Part shown: positions 32,801 through 41,665 of the stretch, piece after piece
Position numbering within the stretch: position 1 is the first letter of the stretch
How the letters are laid out: the number at the start of each line of letters is the position of its first letter
NCBI RefSeq assembly: GCF_023278565.1
Contig: NC_064678.1
Coordinates: forward strand, 5,456,001 to 5,520,000
Source: Colletotrichum lupini
Taxonomy: Eukaryota > Ascomycota > Sordariomycetes > Glomerellales > Glomerellaceae
DNA: 64,000 nt
Reading direction: 5' to 3'
Translations under genes and position numbers: made by a program
Notes under the pieces: model-generated
The model's database searches: none
What the model was told of the DNA's origin: nothing
What the model saw: only the letters and a program-made list of their open reading frames with translations

Positions 32801-33324
32801 ATGACAGTCGTCCACATAGGTAACCCCCCAATACTCGCTTCCCACGCCTCACACCATCGAAACAAATTCTAATCTTAATCCCCTCGAAGTTTTATTCAAG
32901 TTCCGCTCCGATGTCTCGGAAGACCACAAATCCACATTCGTCCGCGAACTCAAAACCCTCAAATCCCTCCCCTGCGTCAAAGACCAACGCCTCATCGTCG
33001 GCGGGCCCTCCATCACGGATCCCATCGAGAGGAGCAAAGGCTACCACTTTGCGCTACTGAGCTTTCATCAAGACCGAGAAGCGCTGGAGACGTATCAAGC
33101 TAGTCCGGAGCATCACAGGTAAGAAGCAGCTCGCCCCGCGTTTTCTTTGCCTCGAGACGAATATGAAGCTGAACCAAGGAAATCTTTCGCGATTTTGTAG
33201 AGTAACGAGTACATATTTGTGGCCTTTCAAGGAGGATGTAACCAGATTTGACTTTGAGGTTGATCAGGAGGACGAGTACATGTGCGAGTTTATGGCCAAA
33301 GGGCTGGCAAATGGATCGGCGTAG
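32801..33324 (+). CDS. Stress-responsive A/B-barrel (Dabb) domain protein, 123 aa
   Basis: Three small exons, 32801-32819, 32890-33118 and 33201-33324, too short to stand out as an open frame. Splicing gives a protein starting MTVVHIVLFKFRSDV, the characteristic first strand of the dimeric alpha/beta-barrel (Dabb) fold. It continues with a helix (HKSTFVRELKTL), a GGPSI turn, the long strand YHFALLSFHQDREALETY and a terminal FDFEV strand. Dabb proteins are small cytosolic dimers; some are cyclases or isomerases, most have no known reaction. Its place in the cluster and its two upstream CGG-N7-CCG sites suggest co-regulation with the transporter and dehydratase; its role there is unknown. Downstream it is convergent with the SDR gene. 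Confidence 0.87.
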
Positions 33325-33607
33325 ACTAAGAGGACTGGCGTCCACATACAGGTCGAATCGTAATTAGAATATAGACTTGTTAGAAATCCAAGCTCAAGCA
33401 TAAGATTCTCATCAATACCATTAAATGATTTGAAACTTCTGTTGTCCAGGCGCGTAAAGTGGTATTTTTGCGCTGGCCCATATCACCATTTCTGATGTGA
33501 CTTCGGTCTTGGAACTACTCCCTCAGGCCGCAGAAACGACTTCTCGATCCTGCGTGACAAGGTCTTAAGTGATACAGTATTTACACATAATATGATGAAT
33601 TGAAACT

Positions 33608-34438
33608 CTAAGTACGCCCCGTAGACGAAGTAATCCCCCCATCAACAACAATCTTCTGGCCCGTGATATATCTCGCTTCATCAGACGCCAAAAACGCCGC
33701 CGCATTCGCAACATCCCACGCATCCCCCATCCGTCCCATCGGCACTTGCTCATCCCTCATTCTCTTGAACGCATCATACCCGCCGCCACCACCAGGCTGC
33801 CCGTCCTTGGGCGCAAACCTCTCCGCCAACTGCCTCGTATACGGCGTCTCCATCAACCCAGGCACAACCGTATTCAACCGCACCCCTCGCTTCGCATACA
33901 CCACAGCCGTCGCCTTGACAAACTGCATCACGGCCGCCTTGGTCGTATTATACGCAACCTGCGGCTTACCAATATACCGCAAACCCGCGATACTCGACAC
34001 ACAAACAATACTTCCACCCCCCTCCTGCGCCTCCATGACAGGCAGAACGTGGTGACACGCGAGATACACGCTCTTCAGATTCAACTCCACCTGCTTATCC
34101 CACGTCTCTTCCTCCATACTTGCCGCACAACCCGGTTGCGAACCGCCGACGTTGGCGAGCAGAATATCGATGCGGCCGTGCTTCGCGACGCACGCGTCCA
34201 CGAGCCCCTTGACGGACGCGGAGGACGTGGCGTCGGTCGCGACGACGTCACATACGCCGCCGGCTTGCTCGATGGTGGTTTGAGTCTTGGTGGTGGATTC
34301 GATGGTGCGGTTGCCGCCAAAGATTGCGGCGCCTTGGGCGGCGAAGGTCACGGCGCAGGCGGCGCCGATGCCCCAGCCGTCTGTGCCTGATTGGCCGAGG
34401 CCGATGACCAGGGCGACTTTTCCTTGGAGGTTGAGCAT
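33608..34438 (-). CDS. Short-chain dehydrogenase/reductase (SDR), 276 aa
   Basis: Single exon. The Rossmann start KVALVIGLGQSGTDGWGIG carries the glycine-rich nucleotide-binding motif, LLANVGG stands at the NAG position, SIVCVSSIAG supplies the catalytic Ser, and YNTTKAA the catalytic Tyr-x-x-x-Lys. The family C-terminus (ASDEARYITGQKIVVDGG) is complete. SDRs of this classical type oxidise or reduce a sugar or alcohol with NAD(P). I chose the Met at 34438 (MLNLQGKVAL) because SDRs usually begin just before the first strand; the frame also offers a Met at 34549, which would add 37 residues of unclear character. The gene is divergent from the IlvD-type dehydratase, with a shared 470-bp promoter. 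A sugar-lactone or deoxy-sugar substrate is inference. Confidence 0.9.
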   Translation of the reverse strand: MLNLQGKVALVIGLGQSGTDGWGIGAACAVTFAAQGAAIFGGNRTIESTTKTQTTIEQAGGVCDVVATDATSSASVKGLVDACVAKHGRIDILLANVGGSQPGCAASMEEETWDKQVELNLKSVYLACHHVLPVMEAQEGGGSIVCVSSIAGLRYIGKPQVAYNTTKAAVMQFVKATAVVYAKRGVRLNTVVPGLMETPYTRQLAERFAPKDGQPGGGGGYDAFKRMRDEQVPMGRMGDAWDVANAAAFLASDEARYITGQKIVVDGGITSSTGRT

Positions 34439-34907
34439 GGCGATGGATGGATTTCGGGGCGGAAAAGGTTTTGCTGAAGCGGAAAAGCAGGTGGTAATGT
34501 TCAAGCTGCAGCGAAATGCCTTCGGCGAATGTGCTGAGATACCGAACAAAAAGTCATCTTGGGGCTGGATATAAGTATCAATGATGCATGTAACTACATG
34601 TTCTATGCATCAGGCATATTTCGAGGTCCTACGAGGACAAGTCCGTTGACGGTCCTGTGGTCCGCGAGCACTTAGACGGAGAAATCCCGACGGCGCCGAA
34701 GACGATGCGGCCGCTTTGCTCCCGTCGTCTTATTACCGAATTGGACCGGGCGATTACGACATGCGGAGTCCCCGCATCTACAACACGACTCCGGATAAGT
34801 CTGGTTCGGACCAACCATAAGATGAGAAATTGTAATTCCCGCCGTCGCATTACATCGCTCTTTCGAGGTGTCTCTTTACACTCAAAGACAAGATAATCAC
34901 AGCAGAC
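34439..34907. promoter_or_regulatory. Divergent promoter between SDR and dehydratase
   Basis: About 470 bp between the two chosen start codons. It holds one CGG-N7-CCG site (34677-34689) and an additional palindrome GCGGAGTCCCCGC near 34760 (CGG-N5-CCG). Confidence 0.6.
34677..34689. promoter_or_regulatory. CGG-N7-CCG site, SDR/dehydratase promoter
   Basis: CGG AGAAATC CCG, 231 bp upstream of the dehydratase ATG and 239 bp from the SDR start, i.e. midway between the two genes. Confidence 0.55.
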
Positions 34908-36884
34908 ATGAGCGACCAAACAGCAACCCCAAAAAAAGAAGACGGCAAGGCCCCGGTGACGGGAGACTATGACCTCTCGACACCAATTGACCCCAACGCC
35001 CCGGGGTTGAGGCAGGGCCTGACATCCTATGGCGACGCTCATTTCTCGTTGTTTCTGCGCAAGGTGTTTATCAAGGCTCTTGGGTACAGTGAAGACGCGC
35101 TCTCGAGGCCCATTATCGGCATCGTCAACACCTACTCAAGCTTCAACCCGTGCCATGCAAACGTCCCACAGCTGATCGAGGCCGTGAAACGCGGCGTCCA
35201 ACTCAATGGAGGACTGGCGATTGATTTCCCGACTATCAGTATCCATGAGAGCTTTGCGTCGCCGACGAGTATGTATCTGCGGAATCTCATGAGTATGGAT
35301 ACGGAGGAGATGATCAAGGCGCAGCCGTGTGATGCGGTGGTCCTCATCGGAGGTACGTGAGCTGTATTAAACCAGGTTGGAAGATGAGATGAGTATTGAC
35401 TGATTCGGACAGGTTGTGATAAGACAACTCCTGCGCAGTTGATGGGTGGCATATCGGCGAACAAGCCTATCCTACATTTGGTCACTGGCCCCATGATGCC
35501 GGGAAGCCATAAAGGTGTGAGAATCGGTGCTTGCACAGACTGCCGTAACAACTGGGCTGCCTATAGAGCTGGCAAGATTGATATCGAAGATATCTCGGCT
35601 ATCAACGACGAGCTGGCACCCACGGTAAGGATATTCCGTCACTCGAATGAAAGTCTCATCTGCTGACCGCCGTGACAGGGAGGTACTTGTGGTGTGATGG
35701 GCACCGCATCGACGATGGCCTGTATCCTCGTCGGTCTAGGAATGATGCCGTTTAAAGGTGCTACAGCTCCAGCGGTCTCATCAACAAGATTGCGTATCGC
35801 CGAACAGACTGGAGGCCTAGCTGTGGCCCTCCATCAGAAGAAGCTCACACCGCAAGATCTGCTTACCCGCGAGTCTTTTCTGAACGCAATCACCGTCTTG
35901 CAAGCCATTGGCGGGTCGACCAACGCCGTTGTACACATGATGGCCATCATAGGTCGTCACCCTGCTGTAGCCGGCACAATCACGCTCGACACATTTGATG
36001 AAATCGGAAGAAAGACCCCGTTGTTGGTCGATCTGAAGCCTAGCGGACAAAACTACATGGACGATTTCCACAATTCTGGCGGCATGCTGGCGCTTTTGCA
36101 CCAACTCAAGCCCCTTTTGCATCTGAACGCCATGACAGTAACAGGCAAGACGCTGGGAGAAGAGTTGGAACGCACGCCATTCACCCCTATTCCACGGGAC
36201 AGCTTGGTCAACTGTCTTCAGCCTTTCAACGATCCTCTGTACCCAGCTTCGGCCTTGGCTGTGCTCCGTGGCAACATTGCCCCAGGCGGAGCTGTAACGA
36301 AGCAGAGCGCTTCGAAATATCGCCGACTACTGAAGCATTCCGGTCCCGCAGTCGTCTTCGCTGGCTCCGCAGACATGGCCCTTCGTATCGATGACCCAGA
36401 TCTCGAGGTGACGCCCGATAGCGTACTCGTACTCCAAAATATCGGGCCTGTCGGTAATCCAGGTATGCCAGAAGCGGGACTAATACCGATTCCCCGAAAG
36501 CTCGCAGCTCAGGGAGTCGAGGACATGCTCCGCCTATCTGACGGCCGCATGAGCGGTACGGCGGGCGGGACTATCGTTCTGCACATTTCTCCCGAAGCAG
36601 CGGACCCCGAATCGGTTCTTGGTATCGTCAGAACTGGCGACATCATAACCTGCGATGTGGAACAACGCCTCATCAAAGTCGAGATATCCGACGAGGAGAT
36701 TAAGAAGAGAATTGTCGCGAAAAAGGAAGCCTTGGCCAAGGAAGAGGAAAGTGGCGGCAGCAATGCGCCTTGGGTGGCAAAGAAGAGAATTCGCGGTTAT
36801 CGAGGACTGTATCTGCGTTCCGTCATGCAGGCAGAGGGGGGAGCCGATTTTGACTTCCTGACGGCGAATGGTCCACCCCAATAG
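34908..36884 (+). CDS. IlvD/Edd-family dehydratase (dihydroxy-acid or aldonate dehydratase), 620 aa
   Basis: Three exons: 34908-35352, 35413-35624, 35679-36884. The three iron-sulfur cluster Cys of the family are present: Cys82 (SSFNPCHANV), Cys150 (GGCDKTTPAQL, joined across intron 1) and Cys223 (GGTCGVMGTASTM, at the start of exon 3). Other family marks are AIGGSTNAVVH, LRGNIAPGGAV, GPVGNPGMPE and LSDGRMSGTAGG. The family removes water from 2,3-dihydroxy acids to give 2-keto-3-deoxy acids; members include the branched-chain amino acid enzyme and sugar-acid dehydratases (arabonate, xylonate, gluconate). No mitochondrial targeting sequence is evident at the N-terminus (MSDQTATPKKEDGK). Together with the clustered oxidoreductases and transporter, this favours a cytosolic sugar-acid enzyme, which is inference. 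It runs convergently into the Zn2Cys6 gene. Confidence 0.93.
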
Positions 36885-36946
36885 TCTTAGACAATCAAGA
36901 TGCAAATGACTCTTGTATAATACATGCTCATGAACAGGACTGGATA

Positions 36947-39358
36947 TCAGGTGAAGCTCGGATAAGTTGGTATAAAGTCATCAAACAGGCCTCGCATGAT
37001 GCTATCCAGATTCGCGTTGTCGCCGGTGTGCATTGGGTCACCAAACGCAGTATTGGCGAGAAACGATTCGAATGGATCTTGATGCAGGAAGCTTTCTGAG
37101 CCACTTTCAGTCGCAGAGCTCAATGGCAGTGGTTGGGCAAAGCCTTCTGAGAAGTTCAGTCTGTGGGGTTCCGCCCCAACAAGGCTGGCACCCTCGTTGT
37201 ATGAGCTTATTGTATGCGAGTGCGCGGGATCTAGTCGCAGAGATCGACGTTGAGCAGGGGGTTCTACATCGAAGGTCTGACTGGAAATGTCTTTGACCCA
37301 TCGGATGGTTGCCCGGATCATGTCATCCAAGATATCGCGGCAACGTTTTGCTCCGGACCAGTGCTCGCCCGTTGCAGCCAAGACTCCTAACCCGGCGCTG
37401 AAGTCAGACATGAGGGCATCCAAAGCCGTCTGCTTTGCTATCTCGGGCACCATCTTCAGACAGTAAAGCATAGTGATAATGCTGAGGACTGCTGAGTGAC
37501 AAGTATTCCACGTATGTATGAGTAAGTTCTTCTTGTACAGCTGATCAAAAAGACGGATGACCTCAAGAGCGGCTTTAAAGCACTTCTTGAGGATCTCGGG
37601 CGATGGATTCGGGATGGCGGGGCTAGGCCGGAGAACGAGCATCCGCAGACCGTAGCATCGGATCTGACAGATGGTGCGGATGTAGTCGGAGTCGGGTGTG
37701 TTGGGGATTTGGCTGTACCACTCGTCTAGCTGTTCCAACATTCCTTGCTGCCACTCATTTATGTCAATAACCGCCGGGTAGGCGTAACGCGGTGTGTCTC
37801 GGACAATGCTGTTCGCAACGTATTTGAACTCCGAGTTAAGTTTGGCTAGACGGAACAGATGTATCGAGAAGGCCATGTGACCCGGGGGTTGATTGGCAGG
37901 TGGCTGGAGTGATCCTTGCAAGGAAGCATCTTCTATATGCTGTGGAAGCTAAGAGACTGTTAGGATGGGTTGGCTGAAGGACCATATACTGGGGCGGACA
38001 TACCCGAAGATCGCATGCCTCGTCTCGCAGTCCAATCGGGCGACCCATCATAGTCGCGATCATCCTATCCAAAGTGAAAACCACCCAGAATATCCTAGTC
38101 CTCATTTCCTGTTCAAGAAGGGAGATACCTGCGTTAGTGTTGATGTCACGCTGCAAGCCCAAGTCAAGGACAGCAGCGATGCACTGATAGTTCAGGTACC
38201 ATACGTTGAGACGCATATTGGAACTGTGCATTGTGAATATCGTGAGCAAAAGAAGACATTGCAGTCCAGGAATCGAGCTGTCGATGCTGATTCGATCGAA
38301 ACTCTGCATCGCAGATAGGCAATATGACTCTCCGGGAAGACGTGCCCTCACTCGACGAGAGAGCACCGTGGACCCCAAAGCGAGGACCATAAATACTTGG
38401 AAGGCAGCTGTGGGAGCAGATTCCACATCGATCCTGTTCTCGTACATTTGATCCATCAAAGCCATGAAGCTAGGCTGATGCAAAACGGGGAACTGGCAGT
38501 TGATAACGTCAAAGTAGTTATCTGCTAGCTGCTTCGCATGATGTCTGCTTGGCAGTGACATTGGGCCATGCATCGCCTCAACGAGAGCAGTTGGTATGGA
38601 CGGATTCGATACTCCGGTTTTGATTGGCCAAGATTGGTCATCCTGCCGGTTCGAAGTCAACATCAGTCGGGCGAGGAAGTATCCGCTCGACGGCCCGATA
38701 TACTTCGGGTCTTGGCTACTGCCCAATGACACCATGCCAATCTCGTGTGATAGCGTACTGCTGGCAATGGGATCGACCAAACGAGGTCCTGAACGGATAG
38801 CCTGAGTGGCTTGCACTGGCTCTGAAGGTTGAAGCGGCTGTGCTTGTGGAGGCTGACTCCCTGTGAGGTTCAGACTATCCTCGGGCGATGCACTGTTGAC
38901 TCTGATTGTTGAGTCCCTTGCAAAGGTTTCATCACCGTCAAGTTCCATGTCAAAATCCCCAGACGGGCCTTGACTTAGGTCGACTTCGGGGCACCTTTCC
39001 CTTACAATGCTCTCGAGCCACTTGACTCTCTCGATCAAGTTCGAAATTTGACTAGCTGAATGTCAGAAACATGTGCGAAGGTGGGAACTTTGAGAACAGC
39101 CATACGCTCTGGGAAGATCCCGAAGACGGACACTCTCGCCGTCAGTGCAAGCAACTCCGGCCTTCTTGCAATTGTTGCACGCAGGCAATTGCCCGTCGCA
39201 CTATCAGACACCCACTCAGTACCATGCCATCTTCAATTGAGGTTCGGAGGTCCACTTACACGGATCTTCCGCCGCTGGCACCGAGAGCAAGCGAGCCTCA
39301 ATCGCGCGGTTCTGCGGGCCTGACGGGGTGTCAGCCGGGAGCTGGTATCTTCGGGCAT
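36947..39358 (-). CDS. Zn2Cys6 transcription factor 2, 747 aa, likely cluster regulator
   Basis: Four exons on the minus strand: 39260-39358, 39106-39200, 38004-39051, 36947-37948. The N-terminal zinc cluster (Cys24, 27, 34, 41, 44, 51) is split by intron 1, so it appears only after splicing. It is followed by a coiled linker (PRAQISNLIERVKWLESIV). The fungal regulator domain includes YFDVINCQFPVLHQPSF and IFWVVFTLDRMIATMMGRPI, continued across intron 3 as LRDEACDLRLPQHIEDASL. The domain order is complete. It is divergent from the Ldh_2 gene over a 390-bp interval with three CGG-N7-CCG sites, which fits self-regulation plus control of the cluster. The predicted binding specificity is inference. 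Confidence 0.9.
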
Positions 39359-39450
39359 ATTGCGTTTTTCGGGGCGGCCAGTGCTTGGCTGGTTTCCGTC
39401 ATAACATTAGGAGAGCGATGTGGTGTTTGGGTAGGTTGAAGGGAACGAGG

Positions 39451-39463
39451 CGGAAATTCTCCG
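39451..39463. promoter_or_regulatory. CGG-N7-CCG site 1, regulator/Ldh_2 promoter
   Basis: CGG AAATTCT CCG, 93 bp upstream of the regulator ATG (39358). Confidence 0.6.
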
Positions 39464-39512
39464 AGGTGGAACAGAGGATGAAGTTGGTTGACAGTAGTGG
39501 CCCCAGGCCGTG

Positions 39513-39525
39513 CGGGGAAACCCCG
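39513..39525. promoter_or_regulatory. CGG-N7-CCG site 2, regulator/Ldh_2 promoter
   Basis: CGG GGAAACC CCG; the arms extend to a 5-bp inverted repeat CGGGG/CCCCG. Confidence 0.6.
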
Positions 39526-39556
39526 TGGCGTCAGACCCTTTGTTAATTTGCTGTGC

Positions 39557-39569
39557 CGGGGTTTGCCCG
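39557..39569. promoter_or_regulatory. CGG-N7-CCG site 3, regulator/Ldh_2 promoter
   Basis: CGG GGTTTGC CCG, 180 bp upstream of the Ldh_2 ATG (39749) and 44 bp after site 2. Confidence 0.6.
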
Positions 39570-39748
39570 CACTATCGGCTGAATTCCGTCCGGATGCGTG
39601 TGCTTCACTGCTCTCTTCCTCGCGACGCCATTTACTTGCCTTGGTATATCATGAGAGGCCATGCTAGGTTCGAAAATCGTACCCCATATCCAATCAATCC
39701 TGTAGCCATTGATACGACAGATCAAACTCCGCATAGCCATTCAGCAAG

Positions 39749-40819
39749 ATGGCTGACGAGTCCCAAAAGATACCAGTGGCCGCTTCGGAGGCCCGTCGTC
39801 TGGTTGAAGACATCCTCAAAGGCAATGGCGTTCCCGAAGAAAACTCAAAGATAGTCGCCCGGTGCCTCGTCGCTGCCGACCTTCGCGGTGTCGACACTCA
39901 CGGCATGAACCGCATTCCTTCCTACATGGAGCGTGTCCGCCAGGGTGTGCTCAACGCCACAGCCCAGCCCGAGCTGAAGCAAGTCACACCGGTTGTGGCG
40001 CACGTCGACGGCAAAAACGGCTTCGGCTTCGTTGCGGCAGAGATGGGGATGGCAGCTGCCATCGAGTCTGCCAAGACTTTCGGCATCGGCATGGCAAGTG
40101 TGTCGCATTCCAACCACTTTGGCATGAGTGCGTGGGTGGTGCAGCAGGCTCTTGATGCGGACATGATGAGTTTGGTGTTCACCAACTCGAGTCCTGCGCT
40201 ACCGGCGTGGGGCGGGCAGAGCAAGCTCATGGGTGTTTCACCGATTGCTTGTGGTGCGCCGGGGAAGGACAAGCCTTTCATCCTGGACATGGCCCCGTCA
40301 GTCGCGGCCAGGGGCAAGATTTACAAGGCCAAGAGACGCGGCGAAAAGATTCCTCTTGACTGGGCGCTAGATGCTGAGGGACGTCCTACGGATGATCCCA
40401 CCGCAGCATTGGGAGGTGTCATGCTGCCGATGGGTGGCCCCAAGGGTTCGGCATTAGCAATCATGATGGATGTGTTCTCTGGTGTCTTTTCTGGCTCTGC
40501 TTTCGCTGGTCACGTCACTAACCCGTACGACCCTTCAAAACCAGCGGACGTCGGCCACTTCCTAGTCGCCATCAAGCCAGACCTCTTTATGAGTCTGGAC
40601 GACTTCCGTGAAAGGATGGACTATTTGTACCAGCGTGTTGTTGGGTCAGACAAGGCGGCAGGAGTAGACAGGATATACTTTCCGGGTGAGATTGAGCAGT
40701 TGCAACAGCAGGAACGGGAAAAGACAGGCATACCCTTGGTACAGGCTGAGATTGATGCTCTCAACGAGGAGGCAACAAAAGTTGGCGCCAAGCCTTTGGT
40801 AACCCAGGTAGCTGCATGA
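39749..40819 (+). CDS. Ldh_2 family NAD(P)-dependent oxidoreductase (malate/L-lactate dehydrogenase type), 356 aa
   Basis: Single exon with ATG in AAG-ATG-GCT. The product matches the Ldh_2 (malate/L-lactate dehydrogenase superfamily) layout: an N-terminal helical part, the DLRGVDTHGMNR motif (residues about 45-54), then VSHSNHFGMSAWV (118-130, with the catalytic His region), FTNSSPALPAWGG, GVSPIACGAP, LDMAPSVAARGK and the C-terminal GGPKGSALAIMMD nucleotide-binding segment. Bacterial members reduce or oxidise 2-keto acids, including 2,3-diketo-gulonate, ureidoglycolate and sulfolactate. The length is typical. Its neighbours (dehydratase making 2-keto-3-deoxy acids, SDR, transporter) suggest a 2-keto acid or sugar-acid substrate in the cytosol, which is inference. 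Confidence 0.92.
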   Translation: MADESQKIPVAASEARRLVEDILKGNGVPEENSKIVARCLVAADLRGVDTHGMNRIPSYMERVRQGVLNATAQPELKQVTPVVAHVDGKNGFGFVAAEMGMAAAIESAKTFGIGMASVSHSNHFGMSAWVVQQALDADMMSLVFTNSSPALPAWGGQSKLMGVSPIACGAPGKDKPFILDMAPSVAARGKIYKAKRRGEKIPLDWALDAEGRPTDDPTAALGGVMLPMGGPKGSALAIMMDVFSGVFSGSAFAGHVTNPYDPSKPADVGHFLVAIKPDLFMSLDDFRERMDYLYQRVVGSDKAAGVDRIYFPGEIEQLQQQEREKTGIPLVQAEIDALNEEATKVGAKPLVTQVAA

Positions 40820-41665
40820 ACTATACCGCTTAACGCCACTCTTAGGAAAGCACTCCATGTTTCATCGAATCTCTGTGGTTCTTCGAACGGGGTCTAGCGA
40901 GGCCTTTTTGTTTTTGGTCATGGCTTCCAGTCAGAATGGAACTGGATGACAACTCAGGGAAGTTTCTCCTTGGCCTAAGGTGATCTTGAGACGCCTAGTA
41001 ATGGTAGTTGACCAGGCTGAAGTGCCGAGACCAGCAAACTTCCTTGTGTTCAAGTCATCATCATCTCATACGTATTCTAGTTGGCATTCACTATTGAGGA
41101 GAGAAAAGTAGAGATGATCGTAGATACAATCTAGAACTCTAAAATTGACGATACTCGGAAGAGTATCCTGGCGGTCACTGGTACGAGCGGTGTTTTTTTT
41201 TTTTTTTTTCCAAGGCCATTGATACCATCTTCCATTTCCTCCAAGATCAATCGATCCAACGTATGGACATCAAGTGCCTGAGATTACTTTGGTGAGTTAC
41301 GCAAGGCTCCTTCTTACTTTCTACAAGACAAGTTCCCATTCTTACAGACTTGGCAGGAGAGTCAGCTCGGCCCCTTTCCTGGAAAACCGAACCTTTAATC
41401 ACGCCTTCCCTTCTTCGCCAAAACTGTTGTTTGAGGAAGTGACACTCAGATCGCAGCGGAAACTTCTTTCTAAAATGTAGCTGCCGCAAAACAGACTGCC
41501 GGTGTACTCGGGGACTTTTGGTAAACCAGATTTCGATTCTTCCCACGTCGTCTCACTCCCAGACAACATCACCCACGCCTACCATCCATCCCAAGTTCAA
41601 TCCAATCAACACCCATTCATTCTATCATTCTTTTCTTGGACTCCCCATCATCACCAATATTCATC
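40820..41665. other. Intergenic, no gene recognised; 17-T tract
   Basis: About 850 bp. A 17-base poly-T runs at 41193-41209. The last about 150 bp before 41666 are C- and A-rich with many ATC/CAC words, a typical fungal leader. Open frames such as 41274-41480 and 41247-41546 (minus) overlap and show no family features. Confidence 0.5.

Larger units (their letters stand above)
39359..39748. promoter_or_regulatory. Divergent promoter between Zn2Cys6 factor 2 and Ldh_2 gene
   Basis: 390 bp with three CGG-N7-CCG sites starting at 39451, 39513 and 39557 (62 and 44 bp apart). No open frame of note. Confidence 0.7.

Noticed and set aside
30121..40819. Specific assignment of the cluster to sulfoquinovose (sulfo-Entner-Doudoroff type) breakdown
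   Set aside because: SDR, IlvD-type dehydratase and Ldh_2 enzymes occur there too, but the aldolase and sulfoquinovosidase are missing and GH88 points to uronic acids instead.
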